In this document: positions 31,769 to 40,321 of the stretch, in pieces
Position numbering within the stretch: position 1 is the stretch's first letter
Layout of the letters: the number at the start of each line of letters is the position of its first letter
IMG/VR virus record: IMGVR_UViG_3300030430_003611
Coordinates: 1-49,320 of that record
DNA length: 49,320 nt
Direction: 5' to 3' (one strand)
From: a virus
The notes under the pieces: generated by a model
Told to the model about the DNA's origin: nothing
The model's input: only the letters and a program-made list of their open reading frames with translations
Databases searched by the model: none
Made by a program: the position numbers and the translations under genes

Positions 31769-31784
31769 CTTTTGCCTTGTGGTT

Positions 31785-31910
31785 TGAGTGACTGACTGGG
31801 CTTCATCATCCCTTCATCATCATCTAATGGTCCACCGACCGAGAGAGAACAGACATATGTGAGAGCTGTTGACTCGCGCTGTTTGTTTGTTTGATTGACT
31901 CACGGTGTGT
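31785..31910 (+). repeat. Repeat-rich intergenic stretch
   Basis: GAGTGACTGACTG, two TTCATCATC runs, and GTTGACTCGCGCTGTTTGTTTGTTTGATTGACTC, which reuses the TTTGT...TTGACTCGCGCT words seen at 31045. There is no gene in 31744-32042. Confidence 0.55.
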
Positions 31911-31951
31911 GGCCGAAAATGGGCGTAAAAAATTAATTTAAATAATTTTCG

Positions 31952-32019
31952 TTTTAGGGCTTGTAATACTAGATTAGCCCCCTATAATAGTAGGCACCTA
32001 AGGGGGTTGGCCCCTTAGG
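31952..32019 (+). promoter_or_regulatory. Promoter cassette copy 8 plus leader hairpin
   Basis: TTTTAG at 31952 and CTATAATAGTAGG at 31982-31994 (distance 30, TATAAT -10). The 5' leader then forms CCTAAGGGG/CCCCTTAGG (31997-32019, 9 bp). AAGAGGTGATG is the ribosome site of the gene at 32043. Confidence 0.65.
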
Positions 32020-32042
32020 GTTTCAACCTAAGAGGTGATGTA

Positions 32043-32402
32043 ATGACTAAGGTCAAAAAGCCTACCGCTAACGGCGCTACTGTAACCCCTACCGTTGACC
32101 CGGCTAGCGTGGCCCGGTGCGGTGTACCCGCCCCTAGCGCTAAGGGGCGCAATAACGTCAAGCTCAAGTTGGCCGATGACGTAGTAGCGCGGCTAGCGGC
32201 TCTTGATAAGCCGCTACCGGCTCAGGCTCAGGCTATACTATATGAGCTTGATCAGCTAGGCGCTAGCGCTACTCAGGCTGAGTTGATTGATAGGCTTGAT
32301 AGCCCTGAGTCAACCCTAGCTACTACTCAGGGCGCTACCCGTATTTTGACCTTCTACCGTAAGAAGCTCATAGACGCGGGGCTAATCACTACGGGGGCCT
32401 AG
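32043..32402 (+). CDS. Small winged-helix-like protein of aberrant composition
   Basis: A 119-residue paralog of 30548. They share GVPAPSAKG near the middle and a C-terminal domain AILYELDQLGASATQAELID, then TRILTFYRKKLIDAGLITT. The N-terminus is Thr/Pro/Lys-rich instead of H1-like. Base and codon use differ sharply from the neighbours: Ala is almost always GCT, Ser almost always AGC, and the tetranucleotide CTAG, usually rare, is dense here and in the flanks (31970-32500). This suggests recent acquisition. It is probably DNA-binding. Confidence 0.7.
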   Translation: MTKVKKPTANGATVTPTVDPASVARCGVPAPSAKGRNNVKLKLADDVVARLAALDKPLPAQAQAILYELDQLGASATQAELIDRLDSPESTLATTQGATRILTFYRKKLIDAGLITTGA

Positions 32403-32409
32403 CCCCTAG

Positions 32410-32493
32410 GGGCGGGGGTAACCCCGCCCTAACCGGCTTAAAACGCCGCTAATACCCCCTCTAGCCCGCGCCCTACCCGGCGCGGGCTTTTTT
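32410..32493 (+). terminator. Tandem hairpins after 32043 gene
   Basis: GGGCGGGG-GTAA-CCCCGCCC (32410-32429) without a T run, then a strong terminator GCCCGCGCC/GGCGCGGGC followed by TTTTTT (32464-32493). Apart from these I see no gene in 32403-32709. Confidence 0.85.
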
Positions 32494-32709
32494 AACCCCC
32501 TACCCCCTAAAAACGCGCCGCGCACATAAAAAAGTCTTTAGGCTTAGGTCGCTCGAATAATGCAGCATGAATTTTTGGATTAGGAACCTTCCGCCCTCAC
32601 CCCATAAAATAGTAAGAAAGTCCAAGGAACCTTCTCCTACCCCCATTTTATTTTTATTTTGATTCATGTATCTTGGTTAAAGATCCATGGTTCTTGGGCG
32701 ATCGTTCAT

Positions 32710-33825
32710 ATGGTGTATTCTTTAGGCTCTGGTAGAAATATCAAGACCGATTCGACTGGTCGTGTAACTTCTGTTGAATTAGACAGCGGTGAACGCGTAG
32801 GGTTTCAAGAGGCACAAAAGCGAGCATATGATCAAGCTGTCGCTGGGGGAGATCCTTCTGGTGGTGGTTATCGGTATCGTACTCCGGCGATTAATAGTCC
32901 AGATGATGTAATTGACGCGGCCCAGCGTTTTGGGATTACGCCTGAAAATCCGTATGGTACAGCGCGGCCTCCTTCTGCGGTTGGCGGATTTTTCCAAAGT
33001 TTAGCGAACGCGACGGGTGGTCAGGTTAATTACGATTTAACCCCGCGCCAACGTCAACAAGTTATGGACGTTGCTTACGCTAGAGCAATAAACCCTTTTA
33101 ATGATCCAAATTTACCGGGGTATTCTTCTGATGCCGGTGGTGATCCGTCTCGGGGTATTGGTCGTTCGGGGTTAAAAGCAGGCGAACGAACTACGAGCGG
33201 TATTGCAACGGCGTATCGCGCACCGATGTCAGGTGCTGATCGTTTAGCAGCAGGATTATCTACAGTATTATTACCGGGGGCGGGTATAGCGGCGGATCGT
33301 GCAACACGGGTTATGGGTGTTGGCGATATTGTTCCTGAAGGAGCGACACCATTACGCGGCGGTATTTTAGACGCGCTTACTGGTGGTCAGACTGATTTTT
33401 TACAACAGCAAGGTTCAAGGCTCTTAGATAAAGTTTCTACAAAAGCGGATGAAATTATTAATAGAGGTAGTGCGGTAAAAGAGGGTGAGCAGCAAATAAA
33501 AGGTGGTATTACAGGTACGCCAACGCAGCAAGCTCCAATAGAACCGATTCCCGGATCATTTGAAGTTGCAGATATAAGTTCCACTCTTAATAATCCCGGA
33601 CTTCAAAATTTACGGCGATTAGCAGAAGATTATTTAAAGGAAGATCCCGGTATAAAATTACGCGGTGGTACTCCTGATGGGCCGCGTTATCAATTAAATA
33701 TAAATCCGATGGGTCCGAATCCGGGCGCACGGTTTGATTTTAAAATGCCGTTACAAGATTTAGGTATTGGTAATTTATTTTCTCAAAACATGGACCCGCG
33801 TCAGAACTTTAACGTAACGGTGTAG
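32710..33825 (+). CDS. Virion-type protein upstream of large terminase
   Basis: A 371-residue protein. The ATG at 32710 (MVYSLGSGRN) is preferred to ATG 32659 because the intervening sequence looks like leader, but the ribosome site is weak either way. Gly/Pro/Gln-rich and low in hydrophobic core, with disordered stretches and a Gly/Ala-rich patch (SGADRLAAGLSTVLLPGAGI). It opens a run of three such genes directly before terL. Probably a virion component; the function is not recognised. Confidence 0.6.
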   Translation: MVYSLGSGRNIKTDSTGRVTSVELDSGERVGFQEAQKRAYDQAVAGGDPSGGGYRYRTPAINSPDDVIDAAQRFGITPENPYGTARPPSAVGGFFQSLANATGGQVNYDLTPRQRQQVMDVAYARAINPFNDPNLPGYSSDAGGDPSRGIGRSGLKAGERTTSGIATAYRAPMSGADRLAAGLSTVLLPGAGIAADRATRVMGVGDIVPEGATPLRGGILDALTGGQTDFLQQQGSRLLDKVSTKADEIINRGSAVKEGEQQIKGGITGTPTQQAPIEPIPGSFEVADISSTLNNPGLQNLRRLAEDYLKEDPGIKLRGGTPDGPRYQLNINPMGPNPGARFDFKMPLQDLGIGNLFSQNMDPRQNFNVTV

Positions 33826-33826
33826 T

Positions 33827-34762
33827 ATGGCGAAGAAGACGCCAGCGCAAGAAGCTGTTAGTGAAATACAGCAAAAAGCGGCAAGACGACAGTTTGCCCA
33901 AAATTATGCGCGGTCGCTTGGTGCATATCAAGATATGTACGGCGAAGCGCTTAAAGCACAAGAATACTTTTTTGATGAGAAGTCGCCAATGCTTACAGGC
34001 GACGAAAAATTTCGTGTGTATCGCGGAGAAAATTTAATTAAAAGCGCAGGTCAACCATTAAATACCCTTGAATCAGCGGGTAATTGGTATGGCTTTACTC
34101 CTCAAAAAGCAAGAAATTACCCGATGAACCCTCCGGATATGTTTTTGGGTGGAGCGGTTACACGATCAATGGAGGTGACGCCGTTAGAAATAATTGACGC
34201 AGCTAAAGCTGCGCAATACGACCACGCTAAAACAGTTCTCGATTTAAATTTAGAAAACGGTGTTCCTAGGAATATTGCTGAGGAGGAATATTATCGGTTT
34301 TTAAATAAGACCGATGATAACTTTTCTAACCTTCGTCGTTTATTATTAGAGGGTCGTCTACCCGCTGATGCGTTTCAAGACATGTTAGGACTCGTGATCG
34401 ACGAGGGGGTATTTTCTCCAGATAAACGCGGAAAGATAAATATAAAAGAAACTTTTAAGCGCGGTAATGTTGGTATCGCTGGTGCTTTAGCTGCAAGGGA
34501 CGCGGGTAAAGTAGCATTACCATATTTATTAAAAGGTGCGGGTATAGCGGCATTACCTTTAGATCTTATTGCTGGCGCTAACCGTACAGGGCTTGATCCG
34601 CAAGAAGAAGTTGCGCAAGCCTATGGTATTGACCCCGGCGTATTTTATGCGATGGAACCAGAAAAATTTCAAAAAATCAAGGACGCATACGATATGGAAG
34701 TTGCTCGTCAAATGCAGGCGGCACGAGATAGACGGAAAGGTCGTAATAGGCCAAGAAGGTAA
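33827..34762 (+). CDS. Virion-type protein of unknown function
   Basis: A 311-residue protein, strongly basic at both ends, with a Gln/Arg-rich N-terminus and an RDRRKGRNRPRR C-terminus. A hydrophobic Ala/Leu segment (YLLKGAGIAALPLDLIAGAN) near residue 240 may associate with membrane. It starts two bases after the preceding gene and is coupled (TAATG) to the next. Likely a virion or ejection component by position; no family recognised. Confidence 0.6.
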   Translation: MAKKTPAQEAVSEIQQKAARRQFAQNYARSLGAYQDMYGEALKAQEYFFDEKSPMLTGDEKFRVYRGENLIKSAGQPLNTLESAGNWYGFTPQKARNYPMNPPDMFLGGAVTRSMEVTPLEIIDAAKAAQYDHAKTVLDLNLENGVPRNIAEEEYYRFLNKTDDNFSNLRRLLLEGRLPADAFQDMLGLVIDEGVFSPDKRGKINIKETFKRGNVGIAGALAARDAGKVALPYLLKGAGIAALPLDLIAGANRTGLDPQEEVAQAYGIDPGVFYAMEPEKFQKIKDAYDMEVARQMQAARDRRKGRNRPRR

Positions 34763-35916
34763 TGGCAGAGCTACGCGCATATAATCCTACGTTTCGTGAG
34801 CGTTCTACTCAATACGTTGCAAATCTTTTGCGCGATAAGTTCGGTATGGATAATTATCGGTCTTACGATTTAGCGCGAGATATTTTTGGCGACGAAAGTT
34901 CGCCAACGATGCTTGGTTCTATGGGTATTGCTGATTTTACTCCAGCGGGAGCTATATTCGGCGGTCAAGAAGGAGCGCGGATGTACCAGCGCTCCGACGA
35001 TTTAGTTGGTAAAGGTCTCGGGGCTGGTATAGTTGGGTTAAGTGCGCTCGAAGGTCTTGGACCTTTGGGCCTTGCAATTAAAGCCGGAAGGAAAGTTTTA
35101 CCAAAAACGGCGGCACCAGATAACCCTGATTTACAGCGGCGAGCTGTTGTAAAAGGGTTAGCGGCATTACCTGTTGCAACGACAGCTGTAGCAAAAGGTA
35201 TTGCTGATTTACCGATAGGCGCAGCTGCAAAAGCAGCAAAAGCTGTACCGAATATTACAGGTTCGAAGTTGTTAGATAGTTTACCGTTTGTTAGAGAAAA
35301 ATTATCTAAAGTTTATGATGGTGTTCTAAAAAAGAGTTCTGATAATTATGTTAATATGGGGTTAACCGAAGAAAAATTATACCAAAATCTTTATCATTTA
35401 GATGATATGAGCGATGCCATAGACCGGTTAATTTCTCGTTACGAAAATTCGCCACAAGGAATGCCGAAGAATTTAGGAGAAATTGCAGACTTAGATTTTG
35501 ATACGACGAAAATAAATGTAGATGCTTTAGAGGATGAGCCTGTCGAAATGCTCAACAGTTATATCCTTTTAGACTTTATGAAACAAAATAAAAACCTTGA
35601 CTTGTTTGAAGCGCGACGTTTAATTCACGAAGAAAAAGGTAAAATTTTTACAGAAGCATATAAGCAGGGTGGTCTAGAGGATTCTATCCTCGCCAACACC
35701 TTAAAAGAAAAGGGTCCGGGTAGTTTAAGAGAATTTTATGGGTTTGCAGACGACGCTACGCCAGACGAAATAATTAAGGGTTTGATAGAAAAAGGCGACG
35801 GTACTTTAGATGCTAGTGCGGTACAGATGATGATGAATACTTTTGACGAGTTTTACGCTCCAAACCCCGATAACGCAGCAGCAATGGCAAGGCTTTTAGC
35901 TGAAGATGCTCGATAA
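34762..35916 (+). CDS. Virion-type protein of unknown function
   Basis: A 384-residue protein. The first 60 residues (FRERSTQYVANLLRDKFGMD, NYRSYDLARDIFGDESSP) recall N-termini of phage internal proteins; the middle has a Gly/Ala/Leu-rich stretch (GAGIVGLSALEGLGPLGLAI) and a second Ala-rich one; the rest is acidic and helical. It overlaps terL by 11 bases. The role is inferred only from position. Confidence 0.6.
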   Translation: MAELRAYNPTFRERSTQYVANLLRDKFGMDNYRSYDLARDIFGDESSPTMLGSMGIADFTPAGAIFGGQEGARMYQRSDDLVGKGLGAGIVGLSALEGLGPLGLAIKAGRKVLPKTAAPDNPDLQRRAVVKGLAALPVATTAVAKGIADLPIGAAAKAAKAVPNITGSKLLDSLPFVREKLSKVYDGVLKKSSDNYVNMGLTEEKLYQNLYHLDDMSDAIDRLISRYENSPQGMPKNLGEIADLDFDTTKINVDALEDEPVEMLNSYILLDFMKQNKNLDLFEARRLIHEEKGKIFTEAYKQGGLEDSILANTLKEKGPGSLREFYGFADDATPDEIIKGLIEKGDGTLDASAVQMMMNTFDEFYAPNPDNAAAMARLLAEDAR

Positions 35917-37384
35917 CCCCGACTTTTCTCACTTACCCCGCGAAAAAGCTGAACTTGCGTTTGTTATCGCCGAAGAGCTAAAACAACGTGAAGTCCGTAA
36001 ACAATCGCGCGAGGACTTTTTAACTTACGTTAGAACGATGTGGCCTTCGTTTATTGAGGGTGCGCACCATCGTAAAATGTCTCAGACGTTTAATCGTATT
36101 GCGCGTGGTGAATTAAAGCGCGTAATTATCAACATGGGGCCACGACATTCGAAGTCAGAAATGTCGTCGTATTTTCTTCCATCTTGGCTCTTGGGCCTTA
36201 AACCTGATTTAAAGATAATTCAGGCAACGCATACGGGCGAACTAGCGGTGCGTTTTGGTAGAAAGATTCGTGACCTCGTAGATACTGAAGACTATAAGAA
36301 AGTTTTTCAAGATGTTTCATTGCGAGCGGATTCTAAGGCTGCAGGACGATGGGAAACATCGAAGGGCGGGGAGTATTTTGCGTCTGGTGTCGGAGGTGCG
36401 ATCACTGGTCGTGGCGCTGATGTTCTTATTATTGACGACCCACATTCGGAACAAGACGCGATGAGCGAAACGGCCATGGATATGGCCTACGAATGGTATA
36501 CATCTGGTCCCCGGCAGCGTCTACAACCGGGCGGAACCATCGTTTTAGTCATGACGAGATGGTCAAAAAAGGATCTTACTGGCCAATTATTGAAGGCACA
36601 GGCTATGGATCCGAAGGCTGACCAATGGGAAGTTATAGAATTTCCTGCAATTATGCCGTCTGGGAACCCTTGTTGGCCAGAATTTTGGAAAATTGAAGAA
36701 TTAGAAGGTATTCGAGCCTCTTTGCCGCATCAAAAATGGGCTGCGCAATGGATGCAAGAGCCTACAGGCGGTGAAGGCGCGATAATTCAACGCGAATGGA
36801 TCAAAATTTGGGATAAAGTTGCCCCGCCGACGCCTGAATACATTATCCAAAGCTACGATACGGCGTTTTTGAAGTCACAAAGTGCTGATTTTAGTGCGAT
36901 CACGACTTGGGGCGTCTTTCGTAATGAACAAACGGATCAATATAACATAATGTTGCTTGATTCTATCAAGGATCGTTATGATTTTCCGGAGTTAAAGCGG
37001 GTCGCTTACGAAAGTTATATACACTGGGATCCTGATTCAGTTATTATCGAGTCAAAAGCGTCTGGTTTACCTTTGACGCAAGAATTACGGGCTATGGGTA
37101 TACCCGTACAAAATTATTCGCCTAACAGAGGGAATGATAAGATTGCTCGCACTAACGCTGTTTCACCCATTTTTGAGTCCGGGTTGGTCTGGGTGCCAGA
37201 AACACGTTTCGCGGAGGAACTTGTCGAAGAATTATGCGAATTTCCAAACGGAGAACATGATGACTTGGTCGATTCCACGACACAAGCCCTATTACGCTTT
37301 AGGCAAGGTGGGTTTATCCGCCAGCCGTCAGATTATGAAGACGAAGAGCTAGAATACAAGCTTAAAAAGTTTGTTTACTATTGA
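35906..37384 (+). CDS. terL: Terminase large subunit
   Basis: A 492-residue packaging motor. The ATPase has the phage-type Walker A GPRHSKS (residues 78-84) and Walker B LIIDD (Asp177/Asp178). The C-terminal nuclease has SYDTAFLKSQSADFSAITTW with the first metal Asp, IIESKASG, and the terminal EHDDLVDST acidic cluster. It cuts and pumps DNA into the procapsid through the portal encoded next. Its partner small subunit is 5.8 kb upstream. Confidence 0.95.
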   Translation: MLDNPDFSHLPREKAELAFVIAEELKQREVRKQSREDFLTYVRTMWPSFIEGAHHRKMSQTFNRIARGELKRVIINMGPRHSKSEMSSYFLPSWLLGLKPDLKIIQATHTGELAVRFGRKIRDLVDTEDYKKVFQDVSLRADSKAAGRWETSKGGEYFASGVGGAITGRGADVLIIDDPHSEQDAMSETAMDMAYEWYTSGPRQRLQPGGTIVLVMTRWSKKDLTGQLLKAQAMDPKADQWEVIEFPAIMPSGNPCWPEFWKIEELEGIRASLPHQKWAAQWMQEPTGGEGAIIQREWIKIWDKVAPPTPEYIIQSYDTAFLKSQSADFSAITTWGVFRNEQTDQYNIMLLDSIKDRYDFPELKRVAYESYIHWDPDSVIIESKASGLPLTQELRAMGIPVQNYSPNRGNDKIARTNAVSPIFESGLVWVPETRFAEELVEELCEFPNGEHDDLVDSTTQALLRFRQGGFIRQPSDYEDEELEYKLKKFVYY

Positions 37385-37395
37385 GGAAGCAACCG

Positions 37396-39756
37396 ATGGC
37401 AGTTGAAAAATCTATCGCGCAGCTCATGGCAACGCCCGAACCAGCTGAAGTCGAAGTAGAGGCTGTTATCGACGAAGAAGCACCAGTTTTTGCATCAGAT
37501 GATACAGTGATGTTAGAAGATGGGAGTGCGATAGTTGGTTATGTAGAAGAAGAAAAAGATTTTGAGGGCGATTTTTATTCCAACCTTGCTGAGGAAATGG
37601 AAGAAGGAGAGTTAGATGAGCTGGCTTCAGAGTTGCTTGCATCGTATAAAGACGATTTGGAATCGCGTCAGGACTGGCTTGATCAATATACAGACGGACT
37701 CGACCTCCTCGGAATTAAAACCGATGACAGGGAAGAACCGTTCCGTGGAGCAACCGGCGTCTACCACCCGCTCATCGCCGAAAGCGCCACGCAATTCCAA
37801 GCGGGGGCGTACAAAGAACTCCTCCCGCCCGGTGGCCCAACGCAAACGCGCATCATCGGGAACGAAACGCCGGAAGTAGTAGAACAAGCCGAGCGCGTCC
37901 GAAGTTATATGAATTTTATAGTTTTGGACGTTATGGAAGAGTTTGATCCTGAACTTGATCAAATGTTGTTCTATTTGCCACTTGCAGGATCTACTTTTAA
38001 GAAAACTTATTTCGACCAAACGCTAAATCGTCCAGTTAGCAAGTTTGTTATGCCCGACGATCTAGTTGTTTCCTATACAGAGTCGAGTTTAGAGACGACC
38101 CCACGCTTTACGCATGTCATAAATATGAGTTTAAATGACGTACGAAAGCTACAAGTTTCTGACTTCTATCGAGATATTGAATTATTTCCTGATGAAGCAG
38201 CAGATCTAGACGATGCTAAAGATAAGGTTCAAGACCTTACCGGTTTCCGTCGTAACGTGCAATCAAGTGATTCTATAACGCTGTTAGAAATGCACGTCGA
38301 CCTTGACTTGCCCGGTTTTGAGGAAAAAGACGAGGACGGTGTAGAAACAGGTATTGCTATTCCGTATATCGTTACTATCCACGAAGAAACTTCAGAAATA
38401 CTTTCTATCCGAAGAAATTTTGAAGAAAACGATCCGAAACGATCAAAAATTCGTTATTTTACACACTATAAGTTTCTACCGGGCCTTGGTTTTTACGGCT
38501 TCGGTCTAATCCACATGATTGGTGGTTTGACGAAGTCTGCTACGTCGATTTTGCGTCAGTTAATCGACGCTGGGACGTTAGCTAATCTTCCTGCTGGTTT
38601 TAAAGCCCGTGGTTTACGGGTTCGAGATGAAGATTTACCGCTTCAACCGGGGGAGTTCCGTGATGTAGATGCACCGGGATCATCTATTCGTGAAGCGATT
38701 ATGCCGCTACCATATAAGGAACCGTCTGGCACACTGCTTCAGATGTTAGGCGTTCTTGTCGATAGTGGTCGGCGTTTTGCGTCTGTCACGGATATGAACA
38801 TTGGCGAAGGTAGCCAAGCTAACCCTGTTGGCACTACTGTCGCGCTATTAGAACAGGGAACGAAAGTTCTTAGTGCTATTCATAAGCGCTTACATTACGC
38901 CCAGCGGCAAGAGCTTCGTATTCTTGCGAATGTAATCAAAAACTATCTTCCGCCAGAGTATCCTTATCAAACGTCTGGTGATGTTGGTCCAAGTGCAAAA
39001 ACAGACGATTTTGACGATCGGATTGATATTGTACCGGTAAGTGATCCGGCGATGTTTAGTATGAGCCAACGCGTTACTTTGGCTCAAACTCAGTTACAAC
39101 TCGCACAATCTGCGCCACAACTCCACGATTTGCATGAAGCTTATCGACGGATGTATCTGGCCTTGAATATTCAAAACGTCGATAAAATTTTGCCCCCGAG
39201 AGACGAGGCTGTTCCAAAAGATCCAGTTAGCGAAAATATGGATGCTCTCATGGGTAAAGCACTAAAAGCGTTTGAGTCACAAAACCATGACGCGCATGTT
39301 GCTACGCATAGCGCGTTTTTGCAAGACCCCAATGTTCAAAAGAATGCGATGGCTATGCAGTCCCTTATGGCTCATATGCAAGAACATTTAGCGTTAAAAT
39401 ACCGTCAACAGGTCGAACAGATCCTTGGGTTCCCGCTTCCAGCAGAAGGACAAGTTTTGCCGCCTGAGCAAGAGGCGATGCTTGCCCAAGCTACTGCTCA
39501 AGCAACAGCACAGATATCACAAATGGCACAGCAAATTGCAGGAACAGGTCAATTCGATCCGATCGTACAGCTAAAACAACAAGAGCTGCAAATCCAACAG
39601 CAAGAAGTTCAGCGTAAAGCAATGGCTGATCAAGCACGTAACCAGCTTGATGCGGCTAAACTTCAACAGGACGGTGAGCTTAAAAAAGCAGAAATTTCTT
39701 CTGACGAAGATATTGCTGCGCTCCGTGCAAATGTCACTCTAGCGACAAAGAGGTAG
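37396..39756 (+). CDS. Portal (head-to-tail connector) protein
   Basis: A 786-residue protein; the ATG at 37396 follows AGGAAG by six bases. After an acidic N-terminus, the core (about 80-560) has DLLGIKTDDREEPFRGATGV, YHPLIAESATQFQAGAYKEL, and the LPLAGSTFKKTYFD, FTHYKFLPGLGFYGFG and NIGEGSQANPVGTTVALLEQ segments typical of podovirus-like portals. The C-terminus is a Gln/Ala-rich helix. It forms the ring at one capsid vertex. Codons 37690-37900 are more C-rich than the flanks. Confidence 0.9.
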   Translation: MAVEKSIAQLMATPEPAEVEVEAVIDEEAPVFASDDTVMLEDGSAIVGYVEEEKDFEGDFYSNLAEEMEEGELDELASELLASYKDDLESRQDWLDQYTDGLDLLGIKTDDREEPFRGATGVYHPLIAESATQFQAGAYKELLPPGGPTQTRIIGNETPEVVEQAERVRSYMNFIVLDVMEEFDPELDQMLFYLPLAGSTFKKTYFDQTLNRPVSKFVMPDDLVVSYTESSLETTPRFTHVINMSLNDVRKLQVSDFYRDIELFPDEAADLDDAKDKVQDLTGFRRNVQSSDSITLLEMHVDLDLPGFEEKDEDGVETGIAIPYIVTIHEETSEILSIRRNFEENDPKRSKIRYFTHYKFLPGLGFYGFGLIHMIGGLTKSATSILRQLIDAGTLANLPAGFKARGLRVRDEDLPLQPGEFRDVDAPGSSIREAIMPLPYKEPSGTLLQMLGVLVDSGRRFASVTDMNIGEGSQANPVGTTVALLEQGTKVLSAIHKRLHYAQRQELRILANVIKNYLPPEYPYQTSGDVGPSAKTDDFDDRIDIVPVSDPAMFSMSQRVTLAQTQLQLAQSAPQLHDLHEAYRRMYLALNIQNVDKILPPRDEAVPKDPVSENMDALMGKALKAFESQNHDAHVATHSAFLQDPNVQKNAMAMQSLMAHMQEHLALKYRQQVEQILGFPLPAEGQVLPPEQEAMLAQATAQATAQISQMAQQIAGTGQFDPIVQLKQQELQIQQQEVQRKAMADQARNQLDAAKLQQDGELKKAEISSDEDIAALRANVTLATKR

Positions 39757-39758
39757 TT

Positions 39759-40130
39759 ATGGCTAATACACGTGTAAAAGATTTGATAGAGCAAATTAAA
39801 AATACAACTGATCCAGATATGCTTCAAATTTTAGAATTTGATCTAGCCGAAGCTATGGGTCGTAAAGACGCTGGGGTCAAAAAACCTCCTGTTAGAAAGC
39901 GTTCTGGTGGTGGTTCAGAAATGACAGATAAACAAAAGAAATTTGCTGCGTTAGCGGAACCGAGAGATAAGATCACTTATGCTGATAAACTAGCAGGAGC
40001 TGGTGTAAAGCGAGCTAGTGGCGGTGGTCAAGGCCGAGGTAGTTTTGGTGGAGACGAGGTTCTTGCTGCGGGGCGTTCAAGAGGTGGTCGCAAAGCGATC
40101 CGAGGAACTAAATTTTCAGGACTTTTCTAG
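39759..40130 (+). CDS. Small basic structural-module protein
   Basis: A 123-residue protein following the portal by two bases. The N-terminus is a helix (RVKDLIEQIKNTTDPDMLQI); the C-terminal half is Gly/Arg/Lys-rich (KRASGGGQGRGSFGGDEVLA, RGGRKAIRGTK) and looks disordered and nucleic-acid-binding. A head-assembly or DNA-contacting role is inferred from place. Confidence 0.65.
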   Translation: MANTRVKDLIEQIKNTTDPDMLQILEFDLAEAMGRKDAGVKKPPVRKRSGGGSEMTDKQKKFAALAEPRDKITYADKLAGAGVKRASGGGQGRGSFGGDEVLAAGRSRGGRKAIRGTKFSGLF

Positions 40131-40321
40131 TGGATCTTATCAGTTACTTGCTGGAAAAAATAGAAAAACGACAAGTAGAAATTAGCGAAACGCTGATGTC
40201 GAATGGTGTATCTTCTATGGAAGATTACCAACATTATATGGGCCGAGTTTCTGCTCTCGGAGATATAGAACAAATACTTAGAGAAACGCGTAAGCGTATG
40301 GAGACTGCCGACGATGACTAA
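40130..40321 (+). CDS. Small helical protein between portal and GroES-like genes
   Basis: A 63-residue protein starting at GTG in a TAGTG overlap. Nearly all helix with coiled-coil character (LLEKIEKRQVEISETLMSNG, RVSALGDIEQILRETRKRME). Small helical proteins in this slot are common in related phages. Function is unknown. Confidence 0.65.
   Translation: MDLISYLLEKIEKRQVEISETLMSNGVSSMEDYQHYMGRVSALGDIEQILRETRKRMETADDD

Noticed and set aside
31381-31809. Minus-strand 142-codon frame
   Set aside because: It is antisense to two genes with good ribosome sites and crosses the TTCG terminator.
37616-37879. Overlapping frames in the portal gene, both strands
   Set aside because: They are produced by the C-rich codon block of the portal and have no start signals.
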